DNA of 64,000 nucleotides from Agrobacterium arsenijevicii. GTDB taxonomy: Bacteria > Pseudomonadota > Alphaproteobacteria > Rhizobiales > Rhizobiaceae. This document shows, piece by piece, positions 29,398 to 37,905 of the stretch; the stretch's first letter is position 1; every line of letters starts with the position of its first letter. Below the pieces are notes generated by a model. That model ran no database searches, had not been told where the DNA came from, and saw nothing but the letters and a program-made list of their open reading frames with translations. The position numbers and the translations under genes are program-made. The stretch is from assembly GCA_000949895.1 (NCBI GenBank), contig JWIT01000003.1, positions 434,001-498,000 of the forward strand, given 5' to 3'.

Positions 29398-29712
29398 GCC
29401 AGTCCCCCATCAGGACTTTGGCGCAGACGGAAAGAACATACAAGTCTGAGATGTAGGCGGAAAGAGTTTCCCGCAGTTACTGGTGAAAACTTCTTCAACT
29501 TAGTTAAGCAATGAGCCGAATTGTAAGAGTTTCCTCTCATCCTGTATTCGTCGTCCACCTCAGTGTCGTGACACGAACTCATCGCATGCTCTATCGGCCA
29601 AACCTGCTGGTTGGGTCTGCGACTTATATGAAGTCTCCAACGTTATCGAGCCGTCCAAAGGCAAACCGGGCATACAGCATTCTTGTGACGTGAGAGCGTC
29701 TCCGAACCGATC
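29398..29712. other. Intergenic region, no supported gene
   Basis: 315 nt between two minus-strand genes. Only short frames without recognisable content or ribosome sites. It probably contains the promoter of the SH3 gene, but no clear hexamers were found. Confidence 0.3.
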
Positions 29713-31131
29713 TCATATCTTTGCTACGGTACCACCCTGCTCTGTCGGCACCCCACCTGAGTAATATTGCTTCACAGCGACGTGATCGCGTAACCCTACG
29801 GGCCGATATGCCTTTGTTTCATCGTAGTGGACAACGCCATCCAGTTTAAACCGGTCAATGACGCTCGGATGTATTGGTGCATCAGTAGGAACTACGCGGA
29901 CGCACGCCTTCCACGGCAGCCATCCAGATTTGATCTCGTCATGCTGGACGCCCGCGCTGGACGGATAAAGATGGAGCCATCTTTCATCGGTAACAATGGG
30001 ATGTGGGACATTTGCCGCTCTATTCACCATCCACGAGAGCGCTATGTCTGACAGACGAGATTCCGTTTCGAGATAGCTACCGCCGATATCAGAGTGCACG
30101 CCTGCGAACCAAACCTGTTCGAACCAACCATCTTCTTTGCTCGCAGCATTTGAAGATTGATATGTCCAAGGTACACGGGCAAACTTCGCGCGATTTTCAT
30201 CTATCGAAACCGCATGTTTGGCATATGAAACTCTCGGGTTCAGATAGGTATCGTAAAATTTCATCCGCCAACCGGTCAAATGAATAGTCTTCCACCACGG
30301 ATCACTCAGGCCTTGGGCCCATTTTAAGTGTGAAGCCAGATACCACACGATGCCACCAATCCCTGCCAGACCAAGCACGGTGGACAGCCATGTCCACAAT
30401 CCCACCTGCCAAGGTATCAATGCCCAGATTCCTGTGGCCGCCGCAGCCATTAAGATCGCGGTCGAGAGGATGATTAGAACCTGCTGAACGGCATTGACGC
30501 CAAGTGCGCCAACAGTGTCCCATACGCCTACGAAGTAAGGTACCACGTTCGCCTGATCATTCTCATCGCCGGAGCGGTACTTTGTGCGGAAGTGAGCAGC
30601 AAGTTCTTTCCGCTGGGCGTCTAATTGCTCGTCGCCCTTCGCTGCCCCGTGTTGATAAACCGTCTTCACAGCTTCATTGGCGACCTTGCGGGCAGTCTTC
30701 GGGTCACGGTAGAGCGGAGTGGTTCCATCATCCATCGTTGTAGGCACACCGCATAATCCCAGCACACCGCCTACGCATCGCGCGGTGTAAGCGCCACGAC
30801 TGAACCCAAAAAGGAATATCCGATCACCTGGCTCGTAGGACTGGAGAATGACGGTGTAGCAGTCGACAATATTCTTGGTAATCCCAAGACCTGTCGCTTG
30901 TGAAAGTACGTTGTAGATTTTCCGGAGTGGCCCGATCTTTATGTCATCAGCGTCAGAAGCCGACCCCAGCCCCGCGTCATAAAACGCAACCTGGTTATCG
31001 GGATTAATGGCGGAGTCCGGTCCGCATCTGGTTGCGCGAAACAATTTGTAGACATTGCTACGACGCTCGTCAGGAAGCAACCCGCCTGCTTGGCCAGTGC
31101 CGTCAGAAAATATCAGGATGTTCTTAGGCAT
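29713..31131 (-). CDS. DUF2235 alpha/beta hydrolase (T6SS phospholipase Tle1-like)
   Basis: 472 residues from ATG 31131, preceded by GGAG; an upstream ATG adds 12 residues without a better site. PKNILIFSDGTGQAGG, YDAGLGS and the nucleophile elbow GFSRGAYTARCVGG (Ser about 122) are diagnostic of DUF2235, the family containing type VI phospholipase effectors. Two hydrophobic spans lie at about 215-275. No VgrG/PAAR gene is nearby, so effector status is uncertain; the family also includes proteins of unknown role. Confidence 0.8.
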   Translation of the reverse strand: MPKNILIFSDGTGQAGGLLPDERRSNVYKLFRATRCGPDSAINPDNQVAFYDAGLGSASDADDIKIGPLRKIYNVLSQATGLGITKNIVDCYTVILQSYEPGDRIFLFGFSRGAYTARCVGGVLGLCGVPTTMDDGTTPLYRDPKTARKVANEAVKTVYQHGAAKGDEQLDAQRKELAAHFRTKYRSGDENDQANVVPYFVGVWDTVGALGVNAVQQVLIILSTAILMAAAATGIWALIPWQVGLWTWLSTVLGLAGIGGIVWYLASHLKWAQGLSDPWWKTIHLTGWRMKFYDTYLNPRVSYAKHAVSIDENRAKFARVPWTYQSSNAASKEDGWFEQVWFAGVHSDIGGSYLETESRLSDIALSWMVNRAANVPHPIVTDERWLHLYPSSAGVQHDEIKSGWLPWKACVRVVPTDAPIHPSVIDRFKLDGVVHYDETKAYRPVGLRDHVAVKQYYSGGVPTEQGGTVAKI

Positions 31132-31283
31132 TTGAGATCGCTCCGATGTACATTTACTTTGAAGCATTTAAAAAAATTGAGAAAGTATTTCTGTATTTCA
31201 ATCAGTTATTCCCACAACTTTAATGTTCAGCATTTCTTGATAGACAATCGGTTATCGGCTTGCATCTATGGCTGGCGCTCAAA

Positions 31284-31661
31284 ATGGATACTAAAATGAA
31301 CTCACCGTTAAAGGTGCTCTACAATCTCTCGATCTTACTGGGGTGCGGATCGTCGTTCTTTTTCTATGGAACATCGAACGCCACAGCGTCTGACAATATC
31401 ACCCCTGTTGCCTGCAAATTTGAGCACTTACCATTGATGTTGCTGATCTTTCGGACAGGCATGGGTGGCAGCGACAACACTGTCCAGATTGGCCAACATG
31501 AACCTGTTCCATTGAGTGTCGGCTCTAGTTTGATGACGGCAACATCCCAAGGTCAAGAGTTTGTATTTTCCCTGCGAATGCCCGCAAACGTTTCGGTAAG
31601 TGGCCAGGGTTCCGATACGCTAACCTACCATGGCGAGTGCATTAGTAGTCCGCCGCGATAG
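31284..31661 (+). CDS. Small exported protein, possible lipoprotein
   Basis: About 125 residues; ATG 31284 or 31296 are both possible. The N-terminus SPLKVLYNLSILLGCGSS is a signal-like stretch ending in a possible lipobox (LLGC). A soluble part with two more cysteines follows (VACKFEH, HGECIS). Divergent from the DUF2235 gene. Small lipoproteins next to lipase effectors can be their immunity partners; here that is only a positional hint. Confidence 0.5.
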   Translation: MDTKMNSPLKVLYNLSILLGCGSSFFFYGTSNATASDNITPVACKFEHLPLMLLIFRTGMGGSDNTVQIGQHEPVPLSVGSSLMTATSQGQEFVFSLRMPANVSVSGQGSDTLTYHGECISSPPR

Positions 31662-31913
31662 CATCCAGAAGCCGCGTTACAACGGTCACGGAGAATGGTG
31701 TTGGTCGCCCAACTCCACGTATCACTGCGTTTCTTTTGAAATTTCTAAACTGTCTTGGAGTCGACGCTCACGGAAAGTGATCTTCTGCGACAGTTTGAGG
31801 TCCTCTAAAATTTTCGGCTTTCAGATACTCCCGGCAATCCAATTCCTTTGGTAAGTAGATCGCCGTATGGTTGATTTAGGTCAGTCGGTAGCTTGAGCAT
31901 GAGGAAATGGAAA

Positions 31914-33110
31914 ATGACAGACGCTGCCACCGAAGTCGACGATGACGAAGACTCTCCAACAAGCCTTTGCATCGATTGCGCACGCCATCCGAGCGTAAAG
32001 AAGATGGTCGCCGCTGATTGCACAAAGGGTCGGTGCGCGCTCTGTGCTCGTGACGGCATGGACGTCCGAAATCCGGAAAATCGCGAACCTCTCGTGATGC
32101 TTATCCGAGCGCTTATTCGATTCCATTATGACGAGCACCAGTACAATCCGCACTGGGGCGGCGACAGCGTTATCTCACTGTTTCACGACGATGCCAACCC
32201 TATCGTCGAACCTCCGAAATCGAACCTGTATATCGATGATTTTGATGATTGGCTGAACTGGCCCGTTTATCCGGACTGGGACAAAGGAGTTGCCGTCTTC
32301 GCTGGATTTAATGACGGTGATCGCATGATGAACTTCGCTCTCTCGCGGACCAATCCGAGAGGCTTCGTAGAATTGCAGCAACGCCTACTGACGCAAAACT
32401 TTCACCAAGTCGAATCAGACCTAGAGATGATGATCGCCCCATTCCTCGCGGACATCGAGATGTCTATACCCGCAGAAGAGGACTGGTATCGTGCGCGACT
32501 CGGAGTTTCTGAGACGTATCGACGTTTCCCGGTGTCGGGTTGGGAATCAAAAATTATCAGAATTCCCTGGCAAGACCGAGATATTGGCGCACCGCCACCG
32601 CCCAAAGCAGGTTTCGGTCGTCTAAATCGCGCTGGGGTGTCAGTCATGTATTTAGCGTCCGAGCCGTACACGGCTGTTGCAGAAATCAGGCCACATCCTG
32701 GCCATCACGTCTCCATTGGAGGCTTCCGAAGCCTTCAATCCATTCGTCTGGCAGACTTCAATCCCGATATTTCGATCTTCTCGACCTCGGATGCGCGACT
32801 TTCGTTATATGAAACGATACAGGCTTTTGACCGTTTGATGAGCATGCCTGTCACGCCAGACGAGCGTACCCCTTACTTGCTGACGCAATTACTCGCTGAA
32901 GTCCTGTTGCGAAAGGGGTTTGACGGAGTGCGCTACCGCAGCTCAGTTTCCAGTGGCAGCAATATTTGCGTGTTCTACCCCGAAAAATTCGGCTTCGTTC
33001 CTGACCATTCCGAAGTTTGCCGAGTTAAAGCTGTGGCATATGAAGTCGATAATGTTCCCTCTGCACTTGTGCCTGACGTTCACGACCGGCCTTATAATCA
33101 GAGGGCATAA
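31914..33110 (+). CDS. HEPN/RES N-terminal plus RES-domain protein
   Basis: 398 residues from ATG 31914 (GAGGA 9 nt upstream; TTG 31893 is an alternative). The N-terminal part has paired cysteines (CIDC...CTKGRCALC), a likely zinc-binding element, then a helical region. The second half is a RES domain: WYRARLG (Arg), MYLASEPYTAVAEIRP (Glu), and a late NICVFYPEKF. RES-domain toxins degrade NAD+ and are usually paired with Xre antitoxins; none is adjacent here, and the fused N-terminal domain may control activity. Confidence 0.75.
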   Translation: MTDAATEVDDDEDSPTSLCIDCARHPSVKKMVAADCTKGRCALCARDGMDVRNPENREPLVMLIRALIRFHYDEHQYNPHWGGDSVISLFHDDANPIVEPPKSNLYIDDFDDWLNWPVYPDWDKGVAVFAGFNDGDRMMNFALSRTNPRGFVELQQRLLTQNFHQVESDLEMMIAPFLADIEMSIPAEEDWYRARLGVSETYRRFPVSGWESKIIRIPWQDRDIGAPPPPKAGFGRLNRAGVSVMYLASEPYTAVAEIRPHPGHHVSIGGFRSLQSIRLADFNPDISIFSTSDARLSLYETIQAFDRLMSMPVTPDERTPYLLTQLLAEVLLRKGFDGVRYRSSVSSGSNICVFYPEKFGFVPDHSEVCRVKAVAYEVDNVPSALVPDVHDRPYNQRA

Positions 33111-33343
33111 AGATGAGACAAGCATGTTCCATTAGCTCAGAACGGCTGAAAATCGATGCTAAACAGCGCGAGTGATTAATCTCGGCCCCGCTTTTACATT
33201 AGAGGCCTCGAAGACTGAAAATACATTAATCCTATTCGTACGGAAGCCGGTCGACAAGCATCTGAAATGATGAAAGATCGGGCTAATAGTCATGGGGGCT
33301 GGTTCGTAAACCATAAAAAGGGGCAGCGCCATGCTCAGAACGC

Positions 33344-34273
33344 TTATCGGCACCCCTTGTCTTTGACGCGCTCAATAATCTGCTTGCAAGCCTCTTCCAC
33401 GTTTAGCGCGCCATCCTCCTCCAAATATCTGGCAGATGTAATCCCTGCCAAATCAGACGGAATTTTTATAAGTTTTCCTTTTGGGACGACAAAAAATGAA
33501 CGATCTCGTCCAATTTTCCCAGCAAAGAGGCCGAGTTCGAAAACTGTATTGTCGCGTGGTGCTGACTGCTCTTTCTGGCGACTTCTGACCTTGTCATCAG
33601 GGCTGAAAATCGCGAGTGCAAAATCCATCAGGTCCAGTTGCACCTCCAGACTTTCCATTGAATGATCGTTGAGTTTGAAAACACCTTCCGTCCATTTTCT
33701 TACATTAATTCCTTCAGCCTCAAGCCTTGCGGCAAAGGCATCAGCAACAGGGACGGATTCGGATGCGCATGCAATAAAAACGTGGGGGACAGTGTTTGCT
33801 TGACGGATTTTCTTTGAACGCTCGCGCAGCCTGTCGCCAAGTTCCTTTGCAATTTGTCGCCAGAGGTCGGGATGATTTTGCGCAACCGCTGTGAAATCAG
33901 GCTCCTCTACAACCAGAGCAACCGTCGGACTGGTTGCAATGACGTCAGCTGATCGAGGTTTACCGGGGTCGAGCATTGCCATTTCACCGACGTGCTGGTT
34001 AGCGCCACGAGCGGTAATTTCGTTACCTTTGACCACCACTTTCACTGTTCCAGCGATGAGGAGGAACAGCGCGTTAGCCCAGCCATTTTCATTTATGAGA
34101 AAATCGCCTGGCATAAACGTCCGCATCTCGCCCCGAGCCAGCAGCTCTTCTGCCGCACCGGCGTTTCCCCGAACTATACGCTGATCTTTAAGCGCCTCGA
34201 TTGCTCGGATTTTCCCGGGATCGCCGACAAATCGGTCGAACACTTCCGGCTGAATAACCTCCAATTTACTCAT
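33344..34273 (-). CDS. Cyclic-nucleotide-binding + TIR-like effector (Pycsar PycTIR type)
   Basis: 309 residues from ATG 34273, which overlaps the previous stop by 4 nt (ATGA). Residues 45-150 are a CRP-type cyclic-nucleotide-binding domain with the phosphate cassette GEMAMLDPGKPRSA (96-109, Arg107). Residues 163-285 are a TIR-like domain of the predicted nucleotide-binding type: HVFIACASES, DFALAIFSPDD, and PRDNTVFELGLFAGKIGRDR with the catalytic-type Glu246. No membrane span. Known Pycsar TIR effectors bind cCMP or cUMP and destroy NAD+ to stop phage growth. Third gene of the operon whose first gene is the cyclase. Confidence 0.85.
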   Translation of the reverse strand: MSKLEVIQPEVFDRFVGDPGKIRAIEALKDQRIVRGNAGAAEELLARGEMRTFMPGDFLINENGWANALFLLIAGTVKVVVKGNEITARGANQHVGEMAMLDPGKPRSADVIATSPTVALVVEEPDFTAVAQNHPDLWRQIAKELGDRLRERSKKIRQANTVPHVFIACASESVPVADAFAARLEAEGINVRKWTEGVFKLNDHSMESLEVQLDLMDFALAIFSPDDKVRSRQKEQSAPRDNTVFELGLFAGKIGRDRSFFVVPKGKLIKIPSDLAGITSARYLEEDGALNVEEACKQIIERVKDKGCR

Positions 34274-36111
34274 GACGGAACTCCCGGAATTTTGAGTGTT
34301 TGAGAAAGGGGCGCGTCTTTCGTGCAGCAGATGCAAATGGGCAAATCACGGTACAACAGTGCACCACCTTCCTGATTGCGAGACATAAATTGAAGTGCTT
34401 CTCTCGACCAGTTTCCACCGTTCTCATGGAGAATATCCTGTCGGCCTGCCCACATTCTATGTGTCGACTCGACAACCTTACCCAGTAGACAATCAACAGC
34501 GAGTTCAGCGATCATATTGTTGATGAACCCGAGTTCTATCGCGCCATACGGAGCGTAGTGCATACCGCAGGCAGGCTCTTCAGTGATATCAGCACCGTCA
34601 AAATTCGTAAGTTCGAAAGTGGACAGGCCGACGTTGTTCACAATCGACGAAAGGCAGGCACCCGACACACCTATCGCAACGGCATGACCCGCCACACCGA
34701 ACGGCTCTGTCCAACCATAAACGACAGGTATCTGTCTCCCACTTTTTTTATGCCAAACATTCAGAGCTTTATCAGCCTGTCCACTACCGGTCGCGGAAAT
34801 GACAATGTCGGCATCAGAAAGCCAATCAACGCCTGCATGGATAGCACTCTGCACGGTGTGGTCAGAACCGGTTACAGAGGAATGCGGAAAATCTCGCTGG
34901 AGTCGTCGCGCCAGTTCGATTGATTTTTTTGAACCAACAGCCGCTCCGCCCAGCTCGTGTCTGGAAACGTTGGCCCATTCAAGATTGTCATGGTCAGAAA
35001 CTGTGACTTTACCTACCCCTGCGCGGAGGAGCATGGTAGCCACTGTACTGCCCACCGATCCGCACCCGAACACCACCGCCGACGCCGCGCTCAATTGGGC
35101 GGAACGTGGGTCCCTACCTCGACCATGAACCCAAAGAGTGTCAGCACGCATCACCTTGTTACGTGCAATTTTGGCTGTAGCCAAAAGCCGACCCAGAGCC
35201 ACATCCTCAGGAACATTCCCTCCCCTGAAACCACGCTCTCGCGTCCGACGATCCGGTTTCGTGTTCGACCCAACCAAGCGTACCGCAATTAAGCCCGGCC
35301 CTGCCCGCCCTTCAGAGCCGATCAAAGTCGTCAGTGATGAATGATCTGAATTACCGGCGCTCTGGAGCGTGAGAACGCCATCTGCACCCGCTTTCGTAGC
35401 CAGCTCTAACAAAGCAGCACCGGAATGCGGATACTCAGATGGCAGCGGAGGGCTATCTAGCCAAAGGAAGCAAGCCTTTTCGGTTTTAAGTTCGCGGGCA
35501 CTTATACCTTCGAAACGACGTTTGAGCCACCCTGTCAATTGTTCCTCGGTCTCTCCGACGACGCTGAAACTACTACCATGCCACACGAAAATGCCCCTCG
35601 TGGGACCTTCGGGATTGACAAGGCTGTAAACACGGCGCGGATCGTTGAGATCGTAATTCCAGTATGTCAGAAACTCTTCAGAGAAGTCGCGTACGACTAT
35701 TTCGCCATCAAGCAGATCGTCGACCAACTTGCATGAACGAGCCATCAGGTGATCAACGACGTTAACCGGATCATCCAAGTCCGCGTCGTGCGAATTAGAT
35801 AGCAGACATAATACACCGTCGTCCTCGACATGCGGCCAAGTCAATCGCCCAGGATGATCGACCAAGGCCGTTCGTGCGGAAATGTCGGGAAACCAAGCGC
35901 TGAGGAGTACATCGATGCGCCTGACAACATTATCATCGAACAGCACCGGAACGCGCCAACCAGCGACGAAAGGTCTATCGATGTAGCACTTGAGATCGGC
36001 GTCACTTAGCCGCGTCGGTACACCACCGCATCTCGCAGCCAGACGCGCTTCGATATCAGCGAGAATCCCTTGATCAAAGGATTCCATGAATTTACCAGCA
36101 ACATCAAGCAT
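34270..36111 (-). CDS. Fused E2-E1 ubiquitin-like transfer protein (Cap2-like)
   Basis: 613 residues from ATG 36111, overlapping the end of the cyclase gene by 8 nt; a longer frame from 36189 is cyclase shadow. Residues 1-150 look like a bacterial E2 domain with WPHVEDDGVLCLL (candidate catalytic Cys102). Residues about 340-560 form an E1 adenylation domain: FGCGSVGSTVA (nucleotide loop at 348-358), SDHDNLEWANVSRHELGG (372-389), ISATGSG, and candidate catalytic Cys515 in EPACG. A Cys cluster CICC lies at 593-596. Cap2 in type II CBASS attaches the CD-NTase through its C-terminus to a target; here the only visible signalling enzyme is a class III cyclase. No JAB deconjugase (Cap3) is nearby. 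Confidence 0.8.
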   Translation of the reverse strand: MLDVAGKFMESFDQGILADIEARLAARCGGVPTRLSDADLKCYIDRPFVAGWRVPVLFDDNVVRRIDVLLSAWFPDISARTALVDHPGRLTWPHVEDDGVLCLLSNSHDADLDDPVNVVDHLMARSCKLVDDLLDGEIVVRDFSEEFLTYWNYDLNDPRRVYSLVNPEGPTRGIFVWHGSSFSVVGETEEQLTGWLKRRFEGISARELKTEKACFLWLDSPPLPSEYPHSGAALLELATKAGADGVLTLQSAGNSDHSSLTTLIGSEGRAGPGLIAVRLVGSNTKPDRRTRERGFRGGNVPEDVALGRLLATAKIARNKVMRADTLWVHGRGRDPRSAQLSAASAVVFGCGSVGSTVATMLLRAGVGKVTVSDHDNLEWANVSRHELGGAAVGSKKSIELARRLQRDFPHSSVTGSDHTVQSAIHAGVDWLSDADIVISATGSGQADKALNVWHKKSGRQIPVVYGWTEPFGVAGHAVAIGVSGACLSSIVNNVGLSTFELTNFDGADITEEPACGMHYAPYGAIELGFINNMIAELAVDCLLGKVVESTHRMWAGRQDILHENGGNWSREALQFMSRNQEGGALLYRDLPICICCTKDAPLSQTLKIPGVPS

Positions 36112-37666
36112 TCCGGTTGCCCCCGCTATTACGAACCGCTGCAGCGCTAGAGGACGCGCTGGCGGCCCAAGCTGAGGAAGACGCTGCAACTACGGGCACG
36201 GCTTTTGATGCCGTCACCCCACTGACAATATCTTCAAGCCGCTCAACATTCAGGTCTACGATCTTTCCGCTTGCCGTGAATTGTTTGCGCAAGCTGATAG
36301 GTAACTGAGCTAGCGCTTTCTGGCCGACCATTGTCTCTCGACCGTTGCAATCGGATTGCAAATCTTCAGAGTCCGAAACGGCTTTGCTCGTCACACACCG
36401 GACAGACATATCGCCGCGAAGACCAAGGCGCGTCACTGGCGTCGATCCTAACTCTATTCCGATGGCCAACCCAAGGTTCGCCATACCGGGAAGCATTTCC
36501 TTGCAGAGATCGAAACTGGAACGTAACCCTGCAGCAAGATAGAGGCTGCTATATACGGAGCCTTGGTCGTCCGTTTCGTATGCGGTTCCATCTGCGATAA
36601 TTCCGTGCAGGCAATCGCCAATGAACCGAACTTTTCTGCCGTTGAAATCATGCTTCAGCGTCGCCGCAGATTCATAGCGGATAGCATGAAGGTTTGATAC
36701 CAGTTGGCCGACCTGCCCAGTAGCGAGGCAGTGGCTGACGTAGGCAGTGAAGCCGTCAATATCAGCAAACACGGAGACCATTGGCATGTGAATGCTGTTC
36801 GACGGCATTAACAGGGAATAGTCGATGGTCCGCAGCGGCGGCGTATGCTGATGAAAAACAAAGTCAGTGTCACGGAAATGGGTCTCAGTCGCATTTTTAA
36901 TTTCGTTGGACAACGTTTGAATACGAGATTCAGAAACCACCCTGTAGCCGGACGAAGCATCTCCGAAACTGCTGGTACGAAGGTCGAACACCTTGTTTCT
37001 CTGGAGGTCGAGGGTACCGAGAACTTCTAGGCCAAGAAGTTGACGAGCCCTGTCGCTCAGGAAAATCCCCGGCTCGCTGCCCGCAGCAAGCTTTGCTGCG
37101 TAATTAGCTGGATTACCAAGAAAGAGCGGTTCGGGTTCAGACCCGCGACCGGAGTTAACGGCTATCGCGTTGCCTGTGTCAATGCCGATCCGTGTACCTG
37201 TCTTGAATTCACCTTTGTGAACACGTTCACCGGTCACCTCAACCATCCGAGCGATAGTTCGCGCCATCTCTAACGCCTTAGCCACCCGCACACGTTCGTT
37301 CTCGTGCCCAGCGGGTGTTACGACGACGGCGTGCAGTCGAGAACCATGAAAATCGACACGCTGAGCACCAAAGTCTCGGATAATGCTGTCGCAGGCTGCG
37401 TAATGGGTATGAAGGAACTGAAGGGCTCGTCGGTTTCTCGCTACAGTTTCTCGATGAACGTCCTGTAGTACGCTGTTGTAAGCGGTCAGTTGAATATAAA
37501 CGTGGACTCCGTGGACCAGAACGGCAGTGTTTTGCTGCAAACGCAGCAGAGGATCGCGAAATAGCTTCGCCCTGGCCTCGAAATTCTCAACTCCGACCCC
37601 GGTTACGGGAACAGTCTGAAGTGCCTTGCGGATGCGCTCAATAGAGCGGGTACGATTCCATGCCAT
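36104..37666 (-). CDS. Class III nucleotide cyclase, duplicated catalytic domain (Pycsar PycC-like)
   Basis: 520 residues. The C-terminal cyclase half (about 292-455) carries FADIDGFTAYV (metal Asp302) and VRFIGDCLHGII (metal Asp351). The N-terminal half (about 45-235) lacks these Asps (HVYIQLTAYN, VDFHGSRLHAV) but has LFLGNPANYAAKLA, where Asn188 and Lys192 match the catalytic Asn/Arg segment that the C-terminal half lacks. One composite active site per chain is therefore likely. The last 30 residues are Ala/Ser-rich and end SGGNRNA, a flexible tail. No signal or membrane span. In Pycsar such enzymes make cCMP or cUMP on infection; nucleotide specificity cannot be read here. Confidence 0.82.
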   Translation of the reverse strand: MAWNRTRSIERIRKALQTVPVTGVGVENFEARAKLFRDPLLRLQQNTAVLVHGVHVYIQLTAYNSVLQDVHRETVARNRRALQFLHTHYAACDSIIRDFGAQRVDFHGSRLHAVVVTPAGHENERVRVAKALEMARTIARMVEVTGERVHKGEFKTGTRIGIDTGNAIAVNSGRGSEPEPLFLGNPANYAAKLAAGSEPGIFLSDRARQLLGLEVLGTLDLQRNKVFDLRTSSFGDASSGYRVVSESRIQTLSNEIKNATETHFRDTDFVFHQHTPPLRTIDYSLLMPSNSIHMPMVSVFADIDGFTAYVSHCLATGQVGQLVSNLHAIRYESAATLKHDFNGRKVRFIGDCLHGIIADGTAYETDDQGSVYSSLYLAAGLRSSFDLCKEMLPGMANLGLAIGIELGSTPVTRLGLRGDMSVRCVTSKAVSDSEDLQSDCNGRETMVGQKALAQLPISLRKQFTASGKIVDLNVERLEDIVSGVTASKAVPVVAASSSAWAASASSSAAAVRNSGGNRNA

Positions 37667-37747
37667 TGCAATTTACCTGCCTTTCGGAGACAAAAAGAAC
37701 CTGCCTGCAACACCACAAGGCGAGGCAGTCCACCAATTAAATTTTTA

Positions 37748-37767
37748 TGCCGATACGGGTGTCGGCA
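37748..37767. promoter_or_regulatory. Inverted repeat between divergent cyclase and WYL genes
   Basis: TGCCGA and TCGGCA are exact reverse complements separated by 8 nt. The repeat sits about 80 nt before the cyclase start and about 140 nt before the WYL gene. CapW/BrxR-type WYL regulators bind inverted repeats in such gaps, so this is a candidate operator. A chance palindrome is possible. Confidence 0.4.
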
Positions 37768-37905
37768 ACGATTACGCTCTCTCGCTTCCCTCATGGTGAA
37801 GCGACATAAACGCATTGACCCCCCTGCATGCTGAGACATATAATGGGCATTCAAAGATATTACGTCAAGAAACGCGACGCATAAAAAATTAACCATACAA
37901 AAAGT

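Noticed and set aside
36112-36189. Longer start for the E2-E1 protein
   Set aside because: These codons are antiphase shadow of the cyclase Ala/Ser tail; ATG 36111 starts right at the cyclase end.
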